The notes: a model not told the origin generated them from the letters alone. Numbered from the stretch's first letter, positions 27,214 to 36,421 are shown. The stretch is 64,000 nucleotides of DNA from Bacteroidota bacterium (GCA_016713525.1 JADJOZ010000007.1:310001-374000); one strand, 5' to 3'. Translations and numbers: made by a program.

Positions 27214-27453
27214 ATGTTTCTAGAAATTATAACACCCGATAAAAAAGTGTTTGCAGGCGAAGTCACTTCAGTGATGGTTCCCGGAGCAAAAGGTCAGTTT
27301 CAGGTTTTAAAAAACCACGCTCCTATTATCTCCACTTTGATAAATGGCAAAGTAAAAGTAAAAACTGCATCAGGAACTCAAAATTTTGATGTTAAAGGTG
27401 GTGTGATTGAAGTTCTGAAAAACAAAGTTATTGTTTTGGCTGAATCGGTCTGA
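27214..27453 (+). CDS. atpC: F1F0 ATP synthase subunit epsilon (short form)
   Basis: 79 residues comprising only the N-terminal beta-sandwich (MFLEIITPDKKVFAGEV, PGAKGQFQVLKNHAPIISTL). The C-terminal two-helix domain that inhibits ATP hydrolysis in E. coli is absent; short epsilon subunits of this kind are normal in Bacteroidota. Cotranscribed with atpD and ended by a strong terminator. Confidence 0.94.
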   Translation: MFLEIITPDKKVFAGEVTSVMVPGAKGQFQVLKNHAPIISTLINGKVKVKTASGTQNFDVKGGVIEVLKNKVIVLAESV

Positions 27454-27473
27454 TTCAACTTCTTTCTAAAATC

Positions 27474-27507
27474 AAAAAAGGCTGCAAATTAAAATGCAGC
27501 CTTTTTT
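27474..27507 (+). terminator. Terminator after atpC
   Basis: 13-bp stem AAAAAAGGCTGCA / TGCAGCCTTTTTT with an 8-nt loop, 21 nt after the atpC stop. Confidence 0.92.
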
Positions 27508-27655
27508 GATTTTATTATCATTCTGAAATGAATATCTGGTTATGCAATTCTAATAACTACTAAAAACTGATGCTTTAGTTTCCGGTAAATAATTTTATTA
27601 CTTTCGCTAAAGTTAATATCCAACAGATTACCAATTAAGTTAATACAGTATTCCA

Positions 27656-28795
27656 ATGAAAAAAATACTATCTTCCATTCTGATTGTTACAATTTCCACC
27701 GTGGTATCCCTGGTATTTGCCGAAGTGGCTTGTCATTATATTTTAAATCCTATTGATTATCTGACCCCGGACCGTGAATCAGATGCTGTATTGCGCTATA
27801 AAATTTTACCCGGTTCAGGGGGCCACGACGAATGGGGATTCCGTAATAAAGAGGTGCCGGAAAAAGTTTCTGTAGTAGTTATCGGCGACTCTCAAACATA
27901 TGGTTACAATGCAACACTTGACTTTTCCTATCCGGCTCAACTGGATAAGTTGTTAAATAAAACGGTTTATAACCTTTCTCTTGGTGGATATGGTCCGGTT
28001 CAGTACGATTATTTACTTTCCAATTTTGCAATTAAACTGAAACCTGAATATGTAATTGCCGGACTATACTTTGGTAATGATATTGCTGATGCATACAATA
28101 CGGCATATACACTTGATCACTGGAAAAATTTAAGATCTGCTAACCTGCCCGATTCAAAAGATAGTTCGGAAACATCTATGGATGATGAATTGATTAAAAA
28201 GAAAAAAAAGGGAATTGTTGATGATATCAGACATTGGCTGGCAGGCAATAGTATCATATATCAGATTCTGACTAAAGTTGTATTCAAGAATCTTGGAAGC
28301 ATTGGATCAGAAAATAATGCAGACACTGATAACGCTGTACCTTTCAAAAATGAAAAATTGAAAATTGAAAAAATATTGACCCCACAAGCAAGGTTCAGAA
28401 CAGTTGATACCACCCGAACAAAAATAAAAGAAGGATTGAGAATAACCCTTGACAGACTGAATTCAATGGCTGCTACCTGCAAATCAAATAATATTAAGTT
28501 CATTGTACTTTATATCCCTACAGCTGAATATGTGTTGTCTGATCATTTCAAAGGAAGTGTTAATGAACAATCACTTGATAATTTGCAGAAATTAGTTGAT
28601 GCCGAAAATTATATGCGTGCAGTAATCAGTGAAAATCTTGCATTATCTCAAACACCTGTTATTGATGGAGCATCAGCACTCAAATCTAAATTAGGAATTA
28701 TTTCCGGTATATATTTACCCGGACCTGACGGACATCCTACAGCAGCGGGCTATGGTATTCTTTCAGAAGCAATTCAACAGAAATTATTAAAATAA
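27656..28795 (+). CDS. SGNH/GDSL-type hydrolase, membrane-anchored or exported
   Basis: 379 residues, N-terminal hydrophobic segment (ILSSILIVTISTVVSLVFAEV). SGNH blocks in order: VVVIGDSQTYG (block I, nucleophile Ser), LSLGGYGP (block II Gly), LYFGNDIADAY (block III, GxND) and the C-terminal DGHPTAAGY (block V, Asp and His). Members include esterases and acetyl-group enzymes for polysaccharides. A variable insert of about 130 residues between blocks III and V holds charged repeats. No operon partners: bounded by the atpC terminator and convergent mazG. Confidence 0.85.
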   Translation: MKKILSSILIVTISTVVSLVFAEVACHYILNPIDYLTPDRESDAVLRYKILPGSGGHDEWGFRNKEVPEKVSVVVIGDSQTYGYNATLDFSYPAQLDKLLNKTVYNLSLGGYGPVQYDYLLSNFAIKLKPEYVIAGLYFGNDIADAYNTAYTLDHWKNLRSANLPDSKDSSETSMDDELIKKKKKGIVDDIRHWLAGNSIIYQILTKVVFKNLGSIGSENNADTDNAVPFKNEKLKIEKILTPQARFRTVDTTRTKIKEGLRITLDRLNSMAATCKSNNIKFIVLYIPTAEYVLSDHFKGSVNEQSLDNLQKLVDAENYMRAVISENLALSQTPVIDGASALKSKLGIISGIYLPGPDGHPTAAGYGILSEAIQQKLLK

Positions 28796-28871
28796 CAAAA
28801 GCTCCATTTTAGCAAACCTGCATCAAAAGGCTAGCCCCTTTGAATTGAAAGCGATTAGTAAGCCACAAAAT

Positions 28872-29198
28872 TTATCGTAGTTTATCATTTCCTGTATGCC
28901 TCTCCTGATCACGCACTGTTTTCTTTGCAATATTTTTTGCCAATGCATCAGAAAGGTTTACTCCGGTTTGATTCGCCAAACAAATAAGGACAAACAACAC
29001 ATCGGCCATTTCATCTCCTAATTCCCTGTCCTTATCGGATTCTTTAAATGACTGCTCACCATAAGTTCGGGCAATGATCCTTGCCAATTCACCAACCTCT
29101 TCCGTAAGTAAGGCCATGTTGGTAAGTTCATTGAAATAACGTACACCGTAGGTTTTAATCCACGAATCGACTTGTTGCTGGGCAAGATTAAGCTCCAT
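28872..29198 (-). CDS. MazG-like nucleotide pyrophosphohydrolase
   Basis: About 108-residue all-alpha NTP-PPase. The metal-binding motif EEVGE lies near residue 31 and the second acidic motif ELGDEMADVLF near 60, as in MazG and RS21-C6 proteins, which hydrolyse NTPs or dNTPs to NMP and PPi. Single-domain form, unlike two-domain E. coli MazG. The dtd stop lies 28 nt upstream, so the two are probably cotranscribed with rsgA. Start is the ATG two codons after a GTG. Confidence 0.9.
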   Translation of the reverse strand: MELNLAQQQVDSWIKTYGVRYFNELTNMALLTEEVGELARIIARTYGEQSFKESDKDRELGDEMADVLFVLICLANQTGVNLSDALAKNIAKKTVRDQERHTGNDKLR

Positions 29199-29225
29199 GA
29201 TCACAAAAGTTAATAATCGGTTGTT

Positions 29226-29678
29226 TTAATTTTTTTCCAAAGTATCTATAATTATGGTTACAGGTCCATCGTTCACTAATGCTACCTGCATATCGGCACC
29301 AAATTCACCTGACTGAACTTTTTTATTGGCAACCTCACTGAGGGATTTAAGGAAGTGTTCATATAATGGAATTGCCTGTTCGGGTCGGGCGGCCTTTATG
29401 TAAGATGGTCTGTTTCCTTTTGCTGTTTCGGCATGAAGCGTAAACTGACTTACAACCAGATATTCCCCATCTATGTCGGTATTCGATAAATTCATTACAC
29501 CATTGGCATCCGTAAAAATCCGAAGCCGCGATATTTTACCACAAATTTTATCGATACCTTCAATACCATCTGCTGTTTCAAAGCCAACTAAAATCAACAT
29601 CCCTTTGCTTATAGATGCTATTTTTTTATTATTTACAGTTACTGAAGCTGAAGAAACCCGTTGAATTACCAATCGCAT
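29226..29678 (-). CDS. dtd: D-aminoacyl-tRNA deacylase
   Basis: Removes D-amino acids (and Gly from tRNA-Ala) mischarged onto tRNA. 150 residues, exactly typical. Motifs: MRLVIQRVSSASV at the start, the SQFTLHAETAKGNRPSY active-site motif and NDGPVTIIID containing the cross-subunit Gly-cisPro-type motif region. Lies between rsgA and mazG in the same direction with short gaps. Confidence 0.96.
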   Translation of the reverse strand: MRLVIQRVSSASVTVNNKKIASISKGMLILVGFETADGIEGIDKICGKISRLRIFTDANGVMNLSNTDIDGEYLVVSQFTLHAETAKGNRPSYIKAARPEQAIPLYEHFLKSLSEVANKKVQSGEFGADMQVALVNDGPVTIIIDTLEKN

Positions 29679-29715
29679 ATTTTGAAAATAAAGGATTCAG
29701 TTAAGACTTACATTT

Positions 29716-30636
29716 TTAACGAAAAATATCTTCATTATTAAGGATGCTGATATAACTTGCATATCGGGTTAATGAAATTTTAGAATCTTCAATTGCTTCC
29801 AGAACGGCACAACCTTTTTCATTGGTGTGCAGGCAGTTATTGTATTTACATCCGGAAGCATATTTGAATATTTCCGGAAAGAAATGAGATACTTGAAATT
29901 TATCAAAGTCAAGTGTTCCGAATTCTCTTATTCCGGGAGTATCAATCAAATATCCTCCTTCAGGCAGCAAATGCATCTCAGCAAAAGTAGTGGTATGCTT
30001 TCCTTTACTGTGTTGTTTTGAAATTGCAGTAGTTTTTAATTCAAGACCCGGTATCAGTTGATTTATTAAAGTTGATTTACCGGTACCGGAATGTCCTGAA
30101 AATAAAGTTATTTTTCCTTGTAAGGTAGTTTTCAAATTTACCAATGTAGCGCTGTCGAGTGCAGATACAACAAAAGTAAGGTAACCCACCGATTTATACA
30201 TTTGACAAAGTTCATCCACGTATTCCTTAACTTCAGAATCATATAAATCAGACTTATTAAAAATTACTCCAGCCGGAATATTATAGGCTTCGGCGGTAGC
30301 AAGGAACCGGTCGATAAAACCTGTTGAAGTCCGCGGCGACAGAGGTGTGGCAACTACCAGTGCCAAATCGAGATTGGCAGCAATGATATGAGCCTGATGA
30401 GAAAGATTAACCGATTTTCGGATAATATAATTTTTTCTTTCCAACACTTCACTGATCACTCCTTCAAGTTCGGTTCCTTCTTTTTCAAATAGTACCCGGT
30501 CACCAACAGAAACAGGATTGGTAGTATTGATACCCATAATCCGCATTTTACCCTTAACCCTGCAACGATAAATCACTCCGGATTCATCAATTACCTGATA
30601 AAAGCTGCCTGTTGATTTTAGTACGAGTCCGTTCAT
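29716..30636 (-). CDS. rsgA: Ribosome small subunit-dependent GTPase A
   Basis: Circularly permuted GTPase that checks late 30S maturation. N-terminal OB-fold (about 1-75), then GTPase motifs in permuted order: FNKSDLYD (G4), VVSALD (G5), FSGHSGTGKSTLINQL (G1, near residue 181) and DTPGIREFG (G3). A C-terminal zinc knuckle is visible as CKYNNCLHTNEKGCAV (Cys-x5-Cys-x-His-x5-Cys). Length 306 is normal. First gene of a likely rsgA-dtd-mazG unit. Confidence 0.96.
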   Translation of the reverse strand: MNGLVLKSTGSFYQVIDESGVIYRCRVKGKMRIMGINTTNPVSVGDRVLFEKEGTELEGVISEVLERKNYIIRKSVNLSHQAHIIAANLDLALVVATPLSPRTSTGFIDRFLATAEAYNIPAGVIFNKSDLYDSEVKEYVDELCQMYKSVGYLTFVVSALDSATLVNLKTTLQGKITLFSGHSGTGKSTLINQLIPGLELKTTAISKQHSKGKHTTTFAEMHLLPEGGYLIDTPGIREFGTLDFDKFQVSHFFPEIFKYASGCKYNNCLHTNEKGCAVLEAIEDSKISLTRYASYISILNNEDIFR

Positions 30637-30717
30637 ATTTGCTACAATGTTACGAAATTAGCAAGGATCTCCGATATTTGAACCAAAATTGAATATTCAG
30701 CAATACATTCTATTTCC

Positions 30718-30725
30718 TACCTTTG
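30718..30725 (+). promoter_or_regulatory. -7 box upstream of gldA
   Basis: TACCTTTG followed by C matches TAnnTTTG, 17 nt before the gldA ATG. Confidence 0.65.
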
Positions 30726-30742
30726 CCTTATAACCCTGAAAT

Positions 30743-31660
30743 ATGTCAGTTAAAGTTAATGCAATTTCCAAAATTTACGGCACCCAAAAGGCACTCGACC
30801 AGGTTAGTTTCGAAATCGGATCAGGTCAGGTTATTGGATTTTTAGGACCCAATGGTGCGGGAAAGTCTACTATGATGAAAATCATTAGCTGCTATATTCC
30901 GCAAAACTCCGGAACGGTTACTGTAAACGGATTTGATACCGTTGAACAATCAATTGAAGTTCGTAAGCTGGTTGGTTATTTGCCGGAGCATAATCCTTTA
31001 TATCTGGATATGTATGTGAAGGAATATCTGACTTTTATTGCGGGATTACACATGAAGCAGGCATTGGTAAGCAAAAGTGTGAGCGATATGGTTGACCTCA
31101 CAGGCCTGGGACCCGAACAAAAAAAGAAAATTGGAGCCCTCTCAAAAGGATACCGTCAAAGAGTTGGTCTGGCACAAGCTATGATTCATAATCCGGAGGT
31201 CTTAATTCTGGATGAACCCACGTCGGGCCTTGATCCTAATCAATTGGTTGATATCAGGGCATTGATTTCTAACATCGGAAAACAAAAAACGGTAATTCTT
31301 TCAACCCATATAATGCAGGAGGTGGAGGCCATTTGTAACCGTGTAATTATCATTAACAAAGGCAAAATTGTAGCTGACGATAAAACAGAAGTAATTCAGC
31401 AAAAAACACAACCGAACAGTACGCTGGAAGTTGAATTCGAATCAGAAGTAAGTACTGCATTATTAAAAACGCTTCCGGGAATTACCAGGATTGAATCACA
31501 GGGAACAAATAAATTCAAACTGATTAGTCCTGCCGGAACTGATTTAAGAAGTGACCTTTTTGCATTTGCAGTTGCCAATAATTTAAAAGTGTTAACACTT
31601 CAAAAAACTGAAAGTTCTCTAGAAGATGTTTTTCATCAATTGACAGCCGGTAAAAACTAA
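30743..31660 (+). CDS. gldA: ABC transporter ATP-binding protein, GldA type
   Basis: ATPase of an ABC exporter; GldA works with GldF and GldG and is associated with gliding motility in Flavobacterium. 305 residues: Walker A GPNGAGKS at 35-42, Q-loop near YLPEHNPLYLDM, signature LSKGYRQRV near 133, Walker B VLILDEPTSGLDP and H-loop THIMQEVE. The C-terminal 85 residues form a separate domain seen in GldA (LEVEFESEVSTALLKTLPG onward). GldF/G are not in the window. A general ABC-2 ATPase is the alternative. Confidence 0.85.
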   Translation: MSVKVNAISKIYGTQKALDQVSFEIGSGQVIGFLGPNGAGKSTMMKIISCYIPQNSGTVTVNGFDTVEQSIEVRKLVGYLPEHNPLYLDMYVKEYLTFIAGLHMKQALVSKSVSDMVDLTGLGPEQKKKIGALSKGYRQRVGLAQAMIHNPEVLILDEPTSGLDPNQLVDIRALISNIGKQKTVILSTHIMQEVEAICNRVIIINKGKIVADDKTEVIQQKTQPNSTLEVEFESEVSTALLKTLPGITRIESQGTNKFKLISPAGTDLRSDLFAFAVANNLKVLTLQKTESSLEDVFHQLTAGKN

Positions 31661-32432
31661 TTAAAAAGTTGCAACATAAGTAACGCCTGTTAGCTTCCCT
31701 TGCGGGGATGGATTAATCCATGGCATGATGAAGGCCGTTGCATTTTTATTTTTCCATTTGTAACGATGAGTCAACGATGCTAGCTGATAGCTGGCAATTC
31801 CAATTCCGGCACCGGCAAAGACATCTGAAATCCAATGTCTGTTATTCAACATCCTGGAAACACCAACACCTGTTGCAGTGGCATATCCCGCTATACTGAT
31901 CCACACTGATTTGTGCCTGTATTGCTCATCCAGAAAAGCTGCTGCTACAAATGCCTGTGCAGTATGTCCTGATGGAAAAGTTGTAGGAGCACCATTATCG
32001 GGACGAGCCCCTTTGGTCAGACTTTTCAAAGGATATACTACTGCCATCATGATTAGTTCAGCTTTAGCAAGTTTAAGAACCATATTTCCGGTTCCATCTT
32101 TACCTTTAACTCCGGAAACCGACATGCCGAGAGCGGCAGCTGCAGGGGCAAACTGGAGGTAATTATCGAGTTTGTTTTGAAAACCCGGCAGATATTCATT
32201 CCGTTCTTCTACAATTTCAAAACGGTTAATTTGTGCGTCGTCAGTTAATATATATAATCCTGTTGCAAATCATACCCGGCACCGCCCATTTCCGGAAATG
32301 GTAAACACTTTTGCTTTCAGTAGTATCAGAATCAGTTTGTTGGGAATAAGATATTCCAGGTACTAAAACATATATAATAAGAAGAATGATAATTACCGGA
32401 TTGTTTCTAAGCACTTTGTCTAACAGTTTCAA
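31661..32432 (-). CDS. PAP2-family phosphatase (frameshifted in this sequence)
   Basis: Phosphatidic-acid/undecaprenyl-PP-type phosphatase with exported N-terminus. All three catalytic motifs are present: KSLTKGARP (KxxxxxxRP), FPSGHT (PSGH) and SRMLNNRHWISD (SRxxxxxHxxxD). The catalytic part is open only from about 32190 down; an extra T in the run at 32267-32269 breaks it from the N-terminal frame. Removing it joins WAVPGMI to ATGLYILTDDAQINRFEI. The rebuilt protein begins at a TTG (MKLLDKVLRNNPVI), contains a signal segment IIILLIIYVLVPGISYSQ, and is about 257 residues. Its stop abuts the end of gldA. Confidence 0.82.
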
Positions 32433-32498
32433 GGTACAAATTTGATGATTTTTAAGTACTAATGAGCCTAACTTCCGACAAAATTGTGTGAGATTACC

Positions 32499-32506
32499 TA
32501 CTTTTG
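32499..32506 (+). promoter_or_regulatory. -7 box upstream of the exported protein at 32524
   Basis: TACTTTTG matches TAnnTTTG and ends 17 nt before the ATG, excluding the longer open frame that starts at 32488. Confidence 0.6.
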
Positions 32507-32523
32507 AAAAAAATCGACGACAC

Positions 32524-33525
32524 ATGAAAAAATTTGCAGTATCCTTATTTCTTATTGCCGGTGGTTTAATTGCCGGAAATTCACAAGCACAGGTGGGCCT
32601 TTCTAAGCCTGAAGCTATTGCCAAAGTAAAAGCCAGAACCATGTTGGTTATTGTGGAAGAGCCCTCTGAAAAACTATTGAGCTCAATAAAGCCTGAGGAA
32701 CTGGAAAATTATAAAAAAGACATAGCTGACTATAATGCTATGATGGCTGAACTGGCCCCAAAAATCTGGACAATCAGTCCGAAAATTGAATTTAAAACCA
32801 GAGCAGAGGTTTATAAACTCGTTGAAGCAAAAGACCCGGGTTATGCATTCATGGAATATGAAAAATACCGTGTACAATTTGCATCAGCAGCTTCTTATTA
32901 TCCAACCCGTCGCGCATGTGGTTTCAAAGATAAATTAGCTGGTACAAACATTCTGGGTGGTGATTATATTAAAAGTGAATTTTCGATCCGTTTGACTGAT
33001 GACAAAATGTATGGATTACAAATTATCGGCATTCCAATGCCAAGTCCCTGCCCTACCAATGCAGATCTTGTTTTTGCTATGAAAACCATTCAGCTTCACT
33101 TTAAATACAAAGAAGAAGGATTGAGCGAAATTAAAATTAGTCAGCTATTTAAAACCAATGCACCTCAGCTTAAAAACATGAAGCTTTATGTGAATAAACA
33201 AGACACTGAAGCGACACTTGAAGATATCAAAAAAGTATATGCCCATCCTGTTGAAATGTTTGAAGGAAGAGCGGAAATAGATCAGGCGATTTTAAATGCA
33301 ACTGAAGGAATTGCCGTTTGTATAATGATCCCTTATTCTGACCAAAGCTATTCATTCTATGTTTATAAAGCTTCCGATTTATCTGTTTTAGCGTACACTA
33401 ATGACAGTCAGTCGACGGGTGTTTCGGTTGGAGGAATCGGAATGGTTGATATGGCTCGTGATCTGACGCGTAACAAAATGAAGCGTGACCATTTCAAAAT
33501 TTTCGGCAAACAGGCTGATAAATAA
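32524..33525 (+). CDS. Exported protein of unknown function
   Basis: 333 residues with a clear signal peptide (MKKFAVSLFLIAGGLIAGNSQAQ). The mature part is mixed alpha/beta with charged helices; it has no motif that I recognise, apart from two Cys (RRACGF and PSPCPTN) that could form a disulfide. Upstream is its own promoter, downstream a strong terminator, so it is a single-gene unit. It lies between PAP2 and metK. Function unknown. Confidence 0.8.
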   Translation: MKKFAVSLFLIAGGLIAGNSQAQVGLSKPEAIAKVKARTMLVIVEEPSEKLLSSIKPEELENYKKDIADYNAMMAELAPKIWTISPKIEFKTRAEVYKLVEAKDPGYAFMEYEKYRVQFASAASYYPTRRACGFKDKLAGTNILGGDYIKSEFSIRLTDDKMYGLQIIGIPMPSPCPTNADLVFAMKTIQLHFKYKEEGLSEIKISQLFKTNAPQLKNMKLYVNKQDTEATLEDIKKVYAHPVEMFEGRAEIDQAILNATEGIAVCIMIPYSDQSYSFYVYKASDLSVLAYTNDSQSTGVSVGGIGMVDMARDLTRNKMKRDHFKIFGKQADK

Positions 33526-33542
33526 CCTATTGCACATTTCTT

Positions 33543-33585
33543 AAAGCCTGATTTCCGGTTTCAAAACCGTTATCAGGCTTTTTTT
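33543..33585 (+). terminator. Terminator after the exported protein
   Basis: Outer stem AAAGCCTGAT / ATCAGGCTTT with an inner hairpin CGGTTT/AACCG, then a T7 tract. Confidence 0.9.
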
Positions 33586-33642
33586 ATTTGCACTCCCGTT
33601 CAAAACTTATCCACTAAGGGTTTCAGAAACCGTTTGTTTTCC

Positions 33643-33650
33643 TAATTTTG
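33643..33650 (+). promoter_or_regulatory. -7 box of metK
   Basis: TAATTTTG followed by C, with TTTC 18 nt upstream as a weak -33 element. Gives a leader of about 65 nt. Confidence 0.65.
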
Positions 33651-33670
33651 CACTCGAAAAATCAAACTGA

Positions 33671-33694
33671 GAATTGCATCAGGCAATTCCCTGA
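33671..33694 (+). promoter_or_regulatory. Two mutually exclusive hairpins in the metK leader
   Basis: GAATTG (33671-33676) can pair with CAATTC (33684-33689) around loop CATCAGG, or TCAGG (33679-33683) can pair with CCTGA (33690-33694) around loop CAATTC. The arms overlap so only one can form. It might be a small regulatory switch, but no known riboswitch consensus is matched. Confidence 0.35.
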
Positions 33695-33722
33695 CATCAA
33701 AAATTAAAATTCAATCCTAAAA

Positions 33723-35039
33723 ATGGCTTATTTATTCACCTCAGAATCCGTTTCCGAAGGGCATCCCGACAAAGTAGCGGATCAGATTTCAGATGCATTA
33801 ATCGATTATTTTCTGGCCTATGACCCTATGTCAAAGGTAGCATGCGAGACTTTAGTAACTACAGGACAAGTTGTGTTGGCCGGTGAAGTGAAATCGGAAG
33901 CATACCTCGATGTACAGGATATTGCAAGAGAAGTTATTCGCAAAATCGGTTATACCAAAAGCGAATATATGTTTGAAGCAAATTCATGCGGTATTCTTTC
34001 AGCCATTCATGAACAATCGCCCGATATCAATCAGGGTGTAGTTCGTCGCAAGCCGGAAGAACAAGGTGCAGGTGATCAGGGAATGATGTTTGGTTATGCT
34101 AACAGAGAAACAGATAATTACATGCCACTTCCATTGGAATTGGCTCACCTTTTATTGCTCGAATTAGCAGCTATCAGAAAAGAAGGAAAGATCATGAAAT
34201 ATCTTCGTCCTGATTCTAAAAGTCAGGTAACGATTGAATACAGTGATGACCATCAGCCACGTCGCATCGATACAATTGTAATTTCAACACAACATGACGA
34301 TTTTGGAACTGAGAAAGCTATGCAGGCTCAAATTCTGAAAGATGTTAAAACCATTCTGATTCCAAGAATCATGAAAAAGTTGCCTAAGAGAGTACAGGCA
34401 CTTTTCAACGATAAAATTACCTTCCACGTTAACCCAACCGGTAAGTTTGTAATTGGTGGACCACACGGAGATACCGGATTGACAGGAAGAAAAATTATTG
34501 TAGATACTTATGGTGGAAAAGGCGCTCACGGTGGTGGCGCTTTCTCCGGAAAAGATCCTTCTAAAGTAGATCGTTCGGCAGCATATGCTACACGTCACAT
34601 TGCCAAGCATCTGGTAGCTGCAGGAGTTTGTGATCAGGCTCTGGTACAGGTTGCTTATGCAATTGGTGTTGCCCAACCGGTAGGATTATTTGTCGATACC
34701 TATGGTACTTCCAAAGTTGCCCTTTCAGATGGAGAAATTGCTTCTGTAATTTCTAAAATGAAAGAATTTGATATGCGTCCTTACTTTATCGAACAACGTT
34801 TCAAATTGCGTACACCAATTTATCAGGAGACTGCTGCTTATGGTCACATGGGACGTAAAACGGTTGAAGTTACCAAGGTGTTCAATAAAGGCAAGAAAAA
34901 TGAAAAGAAAATCAAGGTTAAATTATTCCCATGGGAAGAGCTTAATAATGTTGATAAAATGAAAGCCGCCTTCGGATTATCCAAAGCCTCAGCAAATGGA
35001 ACTGCTGTAAAGAAAAGTAAAAAAGCTGTTTTAGCTTAA
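33723..35039 (+). CDS. metK: S-adenosylmethionine synthase
   Basis: Makes S-adenosylmethionine from methionine and ATP. 438 residues with the family motifs SEGHPDKVADQISDA near the start, GAGDQGMMFGYA in the first third, and HGGGAFSGKDPSKVDRSAAY near residue 270 (phosphate-binding loop). The C-terminus, with a Lys-rich tail (VKKSKKAVLA), is longer than in E. coli (384), as is common in Bacteroidota. It feeds the methyl cycle closed by AhcY at 13.4-14.7 kb but is not linked to it. Confidence 0.97.
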   Translation: MAYLFTSESVSEGHPDKVADQISDALIDYFLAYDPMSKVACETLVTTGQVVLAGEVKSEAYLDVQDIAREVIRKIGYTKSEYMFEANSCGILSAIHEQSPDINQGVVRRKPEEQGAGDQGMMFGYANRETDNYMPLPLELAHLLLLELAAIRKEGKIMKYLRPDSKSQVTIEYSDDHQPRRIDTIVISTQHDDFGTEKAMQAQILKDVKTILIPRIMKKLPKRVQALFNDKITFHVNPTGKFVIGGPHGDTGLTGRKIIVDTYGGKGAHGGGAFSGKDPSKVDRSAAYATRHIAKHLVAAGVCDQALVQVAYAIGVAQPVGLFVDTYGTSKVALSDGEIASVISKMKEFDMRPYFIEQRFKLRTPIYQETAAYGHMGRKTVEVTKVFNKGKKNEKKIKVKLFPWEELNNVDKMKAAFGLSKASANGTAVKKSKKAVLA

Positions 35040-35044
35040 ACACG

Positions 35045-35073
35045 AAAGGCCGGAAATTCACCGGCCTTTTTTT
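35045..35073 (+). terminator. Terminator after metK
   Basis: 9-bp stem AAAGGCCGG / CCGGCCTTT with a 7-nt loop and a T-tract, 6 nt after the metK stop. Confidence 0.92.
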
Positions 35074-35078
35074 ATGCT

Positions 35079-35972
35079 ATGAAAACACTGCAACCAAATA
35101 CAGTAAAATGGTTCTTAATGATCGGCCTGGCATTGATCTGGGGAAGTTCATTTACACTGATGAGAAGAGGGCTGATCGATTTCAGTGCTCCTCAGGTTGC
35201 TTCTATAAGAATGTTTGCTTCCTTCCTTTTTCTCTTTCCATTTGTAATCAGGCATATTTCAGAAATTAAAAAAGAACACTGGAAATGGATATTTGCAACG
35301 GGTCTTCTCGGAAACGGCATTCCCGCCTTTCTTTTTGCAACTGCACAAACACAAATACCCGGCTTTATGGCCGGCATGCTGAACTCCCTTACCCCTGTGT
35401 TTACGCTCATCATAGGATATTTCATTTTTAAAACCGAAACCACAATCAGCAAAGTGATGGGTGTCTTGTTGGGATTGGGCGGAGCTACCGGGCTCATTCT
35501 TATTTCAGCGAATGGTACTTTCAGTCATGTTTCCTGGTATCCCATTTTAATTGTTCTGGCTACTGTAATGTATGCCTGCAGTGTATCCATCATCAAAAAT
35601 AAACTGCAGGAAGTTAAATCGATTCTCATTTCAGGTTTTGCCTTATTCATAGTTAGACCTCCAACAGGAATCGATTTGTTTACAACCGATTTTATTCCAA
35701 TTCTGAAAAGCAACCCGCATGCAATGACATCATTGGGTTATGTTGTCATTCTCGCTTTATTCGGAACAGCCATCTCTATTGTAATCTTCAACAGACTCAT
35801 AAAAGTGTCCAGTGCCCTCTTTGCATCATCCGTGACCTATCTAATTCCAATTGTAGCTATGTTATGGGGATTAATGGACGGCGAAAAAATGGTCCCTTCC
35901 CACCTTATTGCCCTGGCGGCTATTTTAGGAGGAGTTTATTTAATTAACAAAAAATCAACACGTCAGACCTGA
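35079..35972 (+). CDS. DMT-family (EamA) transporter
   Basis: 297 residues with about ten membrane helices in two EamA repeats. Signatures: LIWGSSFTLMRRGL in helix 1, GLLGNGIPAFLFATAQ, and SSALFASSVTYLIPIVAMLWG in the second repeat. Family members export amino acids or metabolites, or import nucleotide sugars; substrate unknown. Its ATG lies 6 nt after the metK terminator, so it either has a promoter within that hairpin region or depends on read-through. Confidence 0.9.
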   Translation: MKTLQPNTVKWFLMIGLALIWGSSFTLMRRGLIDFSAPQVASIRMFASFLFLFPFVIRHISEIKKEHWKWIFATGLLGNGIPAFLFATAQTQIPGFMAGMLNSLTPVFTLIIGYFIFKTETTISKVMGVLLGLGGATGLILISANGTFSHVSWYPILIVLATVMYACSVSIIKNKLQEVKSILISGFALFIVRPPTGIDLFTTDFIPILKSNPHAMTSLGYVVILALFGTAISIVIFNRLIKVSSALFASSVTYLIPIVAMLWGLMDGEKMVPSHLIALAAILGGVYLINKKSTRQT

Positions 35973-36021
35973 AATTCATGATTTTTTTTGCGGGTGCTTG
36001 GGATTTGTAATAAAGGTTTCG

Positions 36022-36029
36022 TACATTTG
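36022..36029 (+). promoter_or_regulatory. -7 box of the rplU-rpmA unit
   Basis: TACATTTG followed by C, with TTG 21 nt upstream (35998-36000) as the -33 element. Leader about 40 nt. Confidence 0.7.
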
Positions 36030-36076
36030 CATCCCCTATATAAAAACCAGGGAGTTCATAATTAATATCTATCAAA

Positions 36077-36390
36077 ATGTACGCAATAGTAACCATCGCA
36101 GGACAGCAAATGAAAGTAACTGAAAATCAATCGGTTATTGTTCACAGACTGGATGCAAAAGAGGGTGATAAAGTTGAATTCAACCAGGTTTTACTGGTCG
36201 AAAAATGGTGGAAAAGCCAAAATTGGAACGCCTGTCATCAGTGGCGCAACAGTTTCTGCTACCGTTCTTAATCATTTAAAAGGCGATAAAGTAATCGTTT
36301 TCAAAAAAGAAAAGAAGAAAAGGGTATCAGAAATCAAACGGTCACAGACAACAATTCACCAAAATTCAGATCAGCGGAATTTCTGCTTAA
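36077..36390 (+). CDS. rplU: 50S ribosomal protein L21 (two frameshifts in this sequence)
   Basis: Binds 23S rRNA near domain I. The frame starts MYAIVTIAGQQMKV and breaks at an A5 run (36201-36205); removing one A gives NGGKAKIGTPVISGATV. A second extra A in the A6 run 36303-36308 breaks the C-terminus; removing it gives KKKRRKGYQKSNGHRQQFT and a stop at 36388-36390, the canonical L21 ending. Repaired length about 104. Two errors in one essential ribosomal gene strongly argue for sequencing error. rpmA follows 31 nt downstream. Confidence 0.95.
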
Positions 36391-36421
36391 TTCATTAATA
36401 ACCAGATAATACAACAATAAA

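Noticed and set aside
33671..33694. H-type pseudoknot upstream of metK
   Set aside because: The second arm follows the first stem with no linker, so the strand could not span the groove; the two pairings are alternatives, not a pseudoknot.
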